Shown piece by piece: positions 58,212 through 64,000 of a DNA stretch of 64,000 bases. The DNA is from Rhabdophis nuchalis (taxonomy: Eukaryota; Chordata; Lepidosauria; Squamata; Natricidae). Within the stretch, counting starts at the first letter, position 1; the number at the start of each line of letters is the position of its first letter. The DNA is taken from contig CM077645.1 in the NCBI GenBank assembly GCA_039707465.1, positions 142,098,503 through 142,162,502 on the forward strand, written 5' to 3'. A program made the position numbers and the translations under genes. The notes under the pieces were generated by a model, which was not told the origin of the DNA, searched no databases, and saw only the letters and a program-made list of their open reading frames with translations.

Positions 58212-58904
58212 ATTTCCTCTTCATCCAGACCTGGTGGCTCCAATTTATAGGTTCACCTGTCCTAAATAGGTCAGATAGTGGAGGGAGAATAGAAAGAATG
58301 AAAGCTAAATTATTTTTGTGACTAGGCACAGAGTTACCTCAGTAGCATATGACAGTCTTGGATTTTGGTGGGAGTGGCAAGAAAGAAGAGGAAGCAAAAG
58401 GACATTTGGAACCAGCTGTGTCCCTTCTACTGGCAGAAAAAGAACTTGATGGTAAATACAGACTAAAGGGAGTGTGGTGGCCTAGCAGTTGACAATCAAC
58501 TGGAAAGTTGGCAGTTCAAGACCAAAGTACCATATCCCTGAAAGTTGTATCGCTGAAAGTTGCATCCACGAGAGCACAATGGATTGCCAGGAGTGAATCA
58601 AGATTTGGAGAACAAATTAAAAGACTTTCAGGATTCAGGAGAGCCAGATGAAAGATGGGGCAAATATGCTAGCAAGTGAGAAAGAAAAAGTTACTTGTCA
58701 TTCTATGGGTGTTTGCAAAAGAATAAATTCCATGTCTAAAACGTCTGGTCTCCCTTCTCCTGCAAAACCAAAAAAATTTACTTAGTACTGGACAGTTTTG
58801 TCTTGGCTGGTGTATGTCAGAGATTAAATTCTGGTCATAATTTGTTCTGTGCTTTTCCTCCATTTTTCAATATAAGAGAGAGGATAATTGTAAAAAATCA
58901 AAGT
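58212..58904. other. Unassigned DNA with a possible SINE head at 58478-58530
   Basis: GGTGGCCTAGCAGTTGACAA (A-box-like) followed by GGCAGTTCAAGACC (B-box-like) resembles a tRNA-derived SINE head, but no body or tail is recognisable. Confidence 0.35.
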
Positions 58905-60680
58905 ACAATACAATACAATACAATACAATAGCAGAGTTGGAAGGGACCTTGTAGGTCTTCTAGTCCAACCCCCTGCATGGGCAGGAATCTTACACCATTT
59001 CAGACAAATGGCTGTCCAACATCTTCTTAAAGACTTCCAGGGTTGGGGCATTCACAACTGCTGGAGGCAAGCTGTTCCAGAGGTTAATTGTTCTTACTGT
59101 TAGGAAATTTCTCCTTAGTTCTAAGTTGCTTCTCTCCTTGGTTAGTTTCCACCCATTGCTCCTTGTCCTGCCCCCAGGTGTCTTGGAGAAAAGTTTGACT
59201 CCCTCTTCTTTGTGGCACCCTCTGAGATATCGGAACACTGCTATCATGTCTCCCCTGGTCCTTCTCTTCATCAAACTAGACATACCCAGTTCCTGCAAGT
59301 GTTCTTCATATGTCTTAGTCTCCAGTCCTCTAATCATCTTGGTTGCTCTTCTTTGCACTCTTTCCAGAGTCTCCACGTCTTTTCTACATCGTGGCGACCA
59401 AAACTGTATGCAGTATTCCAAGTGTGGCCTTACCAAGGCACTATACAGTGGCATTAACACTTCACGCGATCTAGATTCTATCCCTCTGTTGATGCAGCCT
59501 AGAACTGTGTTGGCTTTTTTGGCAGCTGCTGCACACTGCTGGCTCATATTTAAATGGTTGTCCACTAGGATTCCGAGATCCCTCTCGCAGTTGCTACTAT
59601 TGAGCAAGGTACCACCTATACTGTACTTGTGCATTTGGTTTTTCTTGCCTATATGTAGGACCTTACTTTTTTCACAATTGAATTTCATTTTATTAGACAG
59701 TGCCCAATGTTCAAGTTTGTCTAGATCCTTCTGTATCTTAAGCCTATCTTCTGGAGTGTTGGCTATTCCTGCCAGCTTGGTGTCGTCTGCGAATTTGATG
59801 AGTTCCCCATTTATCCCCTCATCCAAATCGTTGATGAAGATGTTAAAGAGTACTGGGCCTAAAACAGAGCCTTGGGGGACTCCACTGCATACTTCCTTCC
59901 ATGTAGATGCAGTTCCATTGAGGACTACACGTTGAGTGCGGTTGGTCAGCCAGTTACGAATCCATTTGGTGGTGGTGCTGTCTAACCCACAATTTTCTAC
60001 TTTATCTAATAGTAGGTTATGGTCTACTTTATCAAATGCCTTACTGAAGTCCAGGTAAATTATATCAACAGCATTCCTCTGGTCCACTGATTTTGTTACT
60101 TTGTCAAAGAATGCAATTAGATTCGTCTGGCATGATCTGTTTTTGACAAACCCATGTTGGCTTTTGGCTATTACTTTGTTTGCTTCTAGGTGTTCACTTA
60201 TTTGTTGTTTAATTATCTTTTCCAGAATCTTTCCTGGTATTGAGGTCAGGCTGATGGGTCTATAGTTTCCTGGATCTGTTTTTTTTCCTTTTTTGAAGAT
60301 GGGAACCACATCTGCTCTTTTCCAGTCTTCTGGCAGTTCCCCGGTGCTCCAGGATCTCTGAAAGATATAGTTCAGTGGTTCTGAGATCTCGTCTGCCAGT
60401 TCCTTCAGAACCCTGGGGTGTAATCCATCCGGTCCTGGTGATTTGAACTCGTCCAGGGCAGACAGGTGCTCACTTACCATTTTCTTCTCTATTTCAACTT
60501 GTGTTCCTAATCTGATATTTGTGGTGCTGTTTTTGATTGATTGGACTGTTTTATCCCTTTGTGTAAAGACAGATGCAAAGAAAGAGTTAAATAGTTCTGC
60601 TTTCTCCCTGTTGCTTATCATCTTCTTGCCATTTTCTCCCAGCAGTGGACCAATTGTTTCCTTAACTTTTTTCTTATTTT
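58905..60680 (-). mobile_element. CR1 (L3-type) LINE, 5'-truncated, largest copy
   Basis: Antisense copy of about 1.78 kb. The 3' end is the CR1 block (GGGACCTTGTAGGTCTTCTA on the plus strand) ending in five TATTG repeats. The 5' end stops near 60680, so the apurinic-type endonuclease domain is missing. The uninterrupted 544-codon frame indicates a recent insertion. Confidence 0.93.
58990..60621 (-). CDS. CR1 ORF2 reverse transcriptase with C-terminal region (5'-truncated)
   Basis: 543 residues with every RT landmark in order: SPGPDGLHP (61-69), GNYRPISLTSIPGKILEK (118-135), QHGFVKNRSCQTNL (155-168), YLDFSKAFD with the first catalytic Asp (189-197, D191), GVPQGSVLGPVLFN (247-260) and FADD with the catalytic Asp pair (277-280). 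The C-terminal part includes RPHLEYCIQFWSP (398-410) and LWNSLPP (514-520) and ends LSEMV. CR1 RT copies its own RNA at a nicked target site. The frame extends some codons upstream of this Met to the truncation point, so the Met is not a real start. The endonuclease is missing, so the copy cannot transpose by itself. No stop or frameshift is seen. Confidence 0.9.
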   Translation of the reverse strand: MISNREKAELFNSFFASVFTQRDKTVQSIKNSTTNIRLGTQVEIEKKMVSEHLSALDEFKSPGPDGLHPRVLKELADEISEPLNYIFQRSWSTGELPEDWKRADVVPIFKKGKKTDPGNYRPISLTSIPGKILEKIIKQQISEHLEANKVIAKSQHGFVKNRSCQTNLIAFFDKVTKSVDQRNAVDIIYLDFSKAFDKVDHNLLLDKVENCGLDSTTTKWIRNWLTNRTQRVVLNGTASTWKEVCSGVPQGSVLGPVLFNIFINDLDEGINGELIKFADDTKLAGIANTPEDRLKIQKDLDKLEHWALSNKMKFNCEKSKVLHIGKKNQMHKYSIGGTLLNSSNCERDLGILVDNHLNMSQQCAAAAKKANTVLGCINRGIESRSREVLMPLYSALVRPHLEYCIQFWSPRCRKDVETLERVQRRATKMIRGLETKTYEEHLQELGMSSLMKRRTRGDMIAVFRYLRGCHKEEGVKLFSKTPGGRTRSNGWKLTKERSNLELRRNFLTVRTINLWNSLPPAVVNAPTLEVFKKMLDSHLSEMV

Positions 60681-62084
60681 CTTATTTTTAACATGTTAAA
60701 AGTATCCAAATCAAGTGGGAAAGAATTATATAAAAAGAACTTCACCAAATTGGTTTTGTTCGCTCAAAAGTCCAATTCTTTGCCCCCTTAACAAACAAAT
60801 GTAGATAATGTAATTCAACTGTTGACAGACCAAATATATCAGTGACTTAAACTGCAAGTCAGGAATAATTTTATCCTTCCAATGATATATAATTATTCTT
60901 TTGATCAACTCCTATGCTTAGATAGCCACAATTCCTCTTGTCTTAGGAATGTCAAATACTATACATAAAGCCATGGGTAAACTTCATGGGTTTGCATCTG
61001 ATGGTTCGGACCTTGAAGTTGCTTGTAATTAACAGCCGGTATCTGAGTTCTGCTTTTCTAAGTACAAATTTGTTTTCAATATTTTAATAAGTTCTGTGGA
61101 ATAATAAAATGGCAAATGAAGTTTGATAAAATTAATGTTTTTTAAAAAGTTATACAATATAATTAGTCACTGATTAACTTGTCAACAGTAAAGAGGTGAA
61201 AAAATATAACTAATACATATTCATTTGAAAATTTTGAAATAATTACATGTCATTCAACCTGTTTTTATCAAATACAAGTCTCATCTATCAAGTATGGTTT
61301 TCCTCCTGTTGAAAGAATAATCAAAAATATGAAGACAATTAGGTTAACTATTTCAACCTCTGCAGAAAGACATTGATGGGCATTTAAAGTTTAACATTAA
61401 CATTGTCTAAGATTTTCTTGGACTAAAAGCATTTAAAATCTAATTAAATCTAATTCCGTATGCACACTGGGAAATCATCTAAGCTAGAACTGCAGGAGTC
61501 AGTCAGTCTCTCTATTTATCTATCTTATTTCTATCCTCCTCAAAATAGCACTCACCAGAAGAATGAAGATCATGAAAGAAAATCTAATACTCTCTAGATT
61601 TATCTCTTTTCAGAAACTTAGTTTGTAGACATGGCAGCAAGTGCTGTAGAATGGGACATCATCCCTCAGAAAGTTCTAACCTAGGGGCCCTACAGAATTT
61701 ACTAACTCAATTCTGATTAATTAATATATACAAAGTTAGATATAGATTGATAGCCATAGATGGTGGCCTATTAAAAGTTTCATTAAGAGTATTATTTTGG
61801 GGTGGGTTTTTTTACCTGCTTAACAGTATTTCATAGAAACTGATACTCTCATTGTCAGAAACTCTGTATCCATGCAGATAGTTATCTTTATTTGATCTAT
61901 ATTATGTGGATGAATGGTATGGGATTCATTTCCATCTGTTTTAGGAAAGCAAGTTAATAACATTACATAAGCAAGGAAAACTAAACCACAGAAGTTCAGA
62001 CCCATCAGTGTTCATATCCCAGTTTTTGCGGGAAACTAAATGAGTCTTCTGCTCATTCTAAATCAAAATACATCCAGGTCTAGA
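60681..62084. other. AT-rich DNA, nothing recognised
   Basis: No repeat or coding signal recognised. Confidence 0.5.
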
Positions 62085-62420
62085 GGTAGTATGGTAAAGT
62101 GATTGCTTGAATAGACTAAGGCAGGGATGTCCAAACTTGGGGACTTGTGGACTTCAATAGCTGGCTGGGGAATTCTGGGAGTTGAAGTCCACAAGTCTTA
62201 AAGTTCCCAAGTTTGGACATCCCTGGACTAAGGGAAGACATTTTAAGCCTCTACCCCACTCCTGAGCCATGGAAGCTCATTAGATTATTTTGGACCAGTC
62301 ACTGTCTCTCATCTCAGTTTACTTTGTAGGATTGTTATTCTGGGGAATAATTAGTGGAGGAAGTATTAAATACAGCACCCTTAACTCAAGTTATTGTGCA
62401 GATTAAAATTACTCTCAGAT
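62085..62420 (+). mobile_element. Sauria-type SINE, split by a hairpin hAT
   Basis: Head TCTAGAGGTAGTATGGTAAA precedes the hAT at 62122-62225. After it come CTGAGCCATGGAAGCTC-like, CAGTCACTGTCTCTCATCTC and GTAGGATTGTTATTCTGGGG blocks, then a CTCAAGTTATTGTGCAG tail. The order equals that at 47156-47400 with more divergence. Confidence 0.6.
62122..62225. mobile_element. Hairpin-like hAT MITE
   Basis: 104 bp. CAGGGATGTCCAAACTTGGG and CCCAAGTTTGGACATCCCTG are exact complements, and the inner GACTTGTGGACTTCAA pairs with its complement around GCTGGCTGGGG. Perfect 8-bp target duplication GACTAAGG at 62114-62121 and 62226-62233. Confidence 0.95.
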
Positions 62421-64000
62421 AAAAGAGGTGAGATAATATCACTGTGCCTATTTCAAAAGAATTCCCAGAAGTTCGACCAGCAAATATCATCTGATGGCAT
62501 CTGATAATAAGATGCAGTACAGTCCATGTGTCAATCTTCAATTACAATCTTTAATTCTGAACTCATTCAGCATTCCAATAATATCTAACCAATGAGGAAT
62601 TATACTTATAATCTATGTATTATATAGTTCCTTCAAATTTAGCAATGATGAGAGCCAACAATTTAAAAATATTCCTTGAGAGCTCTAATAATCCCTAAAG
62701 AAAATATTTTGTTGTATTTTTTACATCCTAAGGAACAAATTTTCAATTGCCTTAAAACCTGAGGCTATTTACTATGTACTGTAGAATACTCCAATTCTTC
62801 ATTCCAAATTTCTTGTACATTGTACACATTTATTGTTATTCTTTTTAAATGTTGGTAGTAATAAAGTGACAGTTTAGTTTTAATAAAACCTTCTCTAGCA
62901 AACTTAATGCCTCTGGCACTTGAGAGGCCGCAAGGGCATTAGGGCCAAACGTGTAGATAACAACTGTTTTAACTGGATATATTGCCATTGAGTCTTTTTA
63001 GATAAATTATGTTCCTTTTGTAGAATCTCAAAGGTTTCAAGTAGCATTACTTTATGGAAAATAATGATTCCATTATAAGCCCTTGGTTTTTTTTCTAACA
63101 AGAAAAAGCTTGTTATGAATGCTTGCATCCAGGTTCTCAAATCTTGAAGCATAATTAATTGAGACAGCACAGCACATGTTTAAAAAGGGAGAACTTCTAC
63201 AGATCATTTCTCAATAATGCTTTTAAAGATGCGCATTGTTAACATCTCTATTCTTCCTGTGGCATTGCCCTATCTTAACAGTTACATATTAACACCAATA
63301 GCCATGTATCTTACACATCTTAATATTCCCAACAGGAAAAGGTCCTTCACCTAAGCCCGATGTAATGCATTACCTTCAGCACACCTAGCTGGAAGACACA
63401 AAAAGTTTCAAAACCCTTTATGAGTATACCCTTGTGACTCAGGACATGTAGAAACAAAAGTACTACTGTTCTTTTGTACTGCCAGTTTTACACAGCAACC
63501 TGAAATGTTTCAATTTCTCACTCCTGGCTAGTAAAACTGGACAAAGTGACCAGCAATACAAACAATTCTTACTTCCTGATATTAAACTTTAAATAATATG
63601 TAAGATCACCAGGTTCTTGCATTGGCATACAAAATTACACAAAGGATAGTTAAGAGCAATTGAACTTGTTTAAGCAGGGACTGGCATATAACCAATAACC
63701 CACTGGTCATTTTTTTTTAAATGTCAGATACTATGCAGCTGATTATTCTCACCCAGAATGATATTAAAGTCCAAAATCTGTAAGAGAATTTTGAGTTATT
63801 ATCCCATAAAATAGAGTCACTGTTTGTATTTACTGACTTATTCCATGCATCTTGCAGACATTTATAGAAATGAGAGAGAATGAATTAAAAATTAACACAA
63901 ACAGAAGTGACAAAACTTTAGAACTATCAGTTCTGGGTTGCAAAATCCAGATGTCTACCAGATGGTAGGAATGCATTCAGTTTGCTGCTGTCTAGTGATT
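62421..64000. other. AT-rich DNA, nothing recognised
   Basis: No repeat or coding signal recognised to the end of the window. Confidence 0.5.

Noticed and set aside
59126..59935. 269-codon open frame on the plus strand
   Set aside because: Antisense shadow of the CR1 reverse transcriptase frame.

Overview
The window reads as a repeat-rich, gene-poor stretch of a squamate reptile genome, most likely a snake. The evidence is the mix of repeats: CR1/L3-type LINEs whose 3' end runs into a TATTG repeat, tRNA-derived SINEs of the Sauria type, many short hAT elements with 8-bp target duplications, a DIRS-type retroelement, L1-type ORF1 remnants and abundant young microsatellites. I found no host protein-coding exon, rRNA or functional tRNA gene that I can defend. 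The longest clean reading frame (543 codons, minus strand, 58990-60621) is a CR1 reverse transcriptase.

The most interesting system is a family of composite repeats joining a tRNA-derived Pol III promoter (A and B boxes) to a type I hammerhead self-cleaving ribozyme. It occurs at four places (11.0-11.9, 17.1-17.3, 17.75-18.06 and 50.2-50.8 kb). Three ribozymes keep the whole core: 11472-11518, 11814-11860 and 17829-17875. The 17829 copy differs from the 11472 copy by four compensatory base-pair changes spread over all three helices. At 11.5-11.9 kb two ribozymes sit in direct tandem, so cleavage of one transcript would release a 342-nt monomer (11513-11854). Three loci are built as head-to-head inverted units, and one lies inside a palindrome of about 1.2 kb (10881-12080). 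Microsatellites have grown at recurrent internal points of the unit.

Layout: 308-2831 is a probable non-autonomous Helitron carrying an L1-type ORF1-only retroelement (851-2234, 13-bp target duplication) and a GGTA minisatellite. 4.2-6.3 kb holds LINE and SINE remnants. 9.29-10.87 kb is a decayed DIRS element (RNase H and tyrosine recombinase). 10.88-12.08 kb is the ribozyme palindrome. 14-18.5 kb holds SINE, hAT, GATATA arrays, ribozyme units and a Ty3/gypsy integrase scrap. 20.5-26.8 kb holds hAT elements, nested CR1 and LINE copies and SINEs. 28.1-30.1 kb is a second, full-length ORF1-only L1 relative. 32.7-34.6 kb is a GC-rich block of inverted modules. 38.5-54.6 kb holds three copies of one TIR family, a solo LTR and LINE tails. 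57.6-62.4 kb holds hairpin hAT elements and the large CR1. The remaining intervals are AT-rich DNA with no recognisable features.
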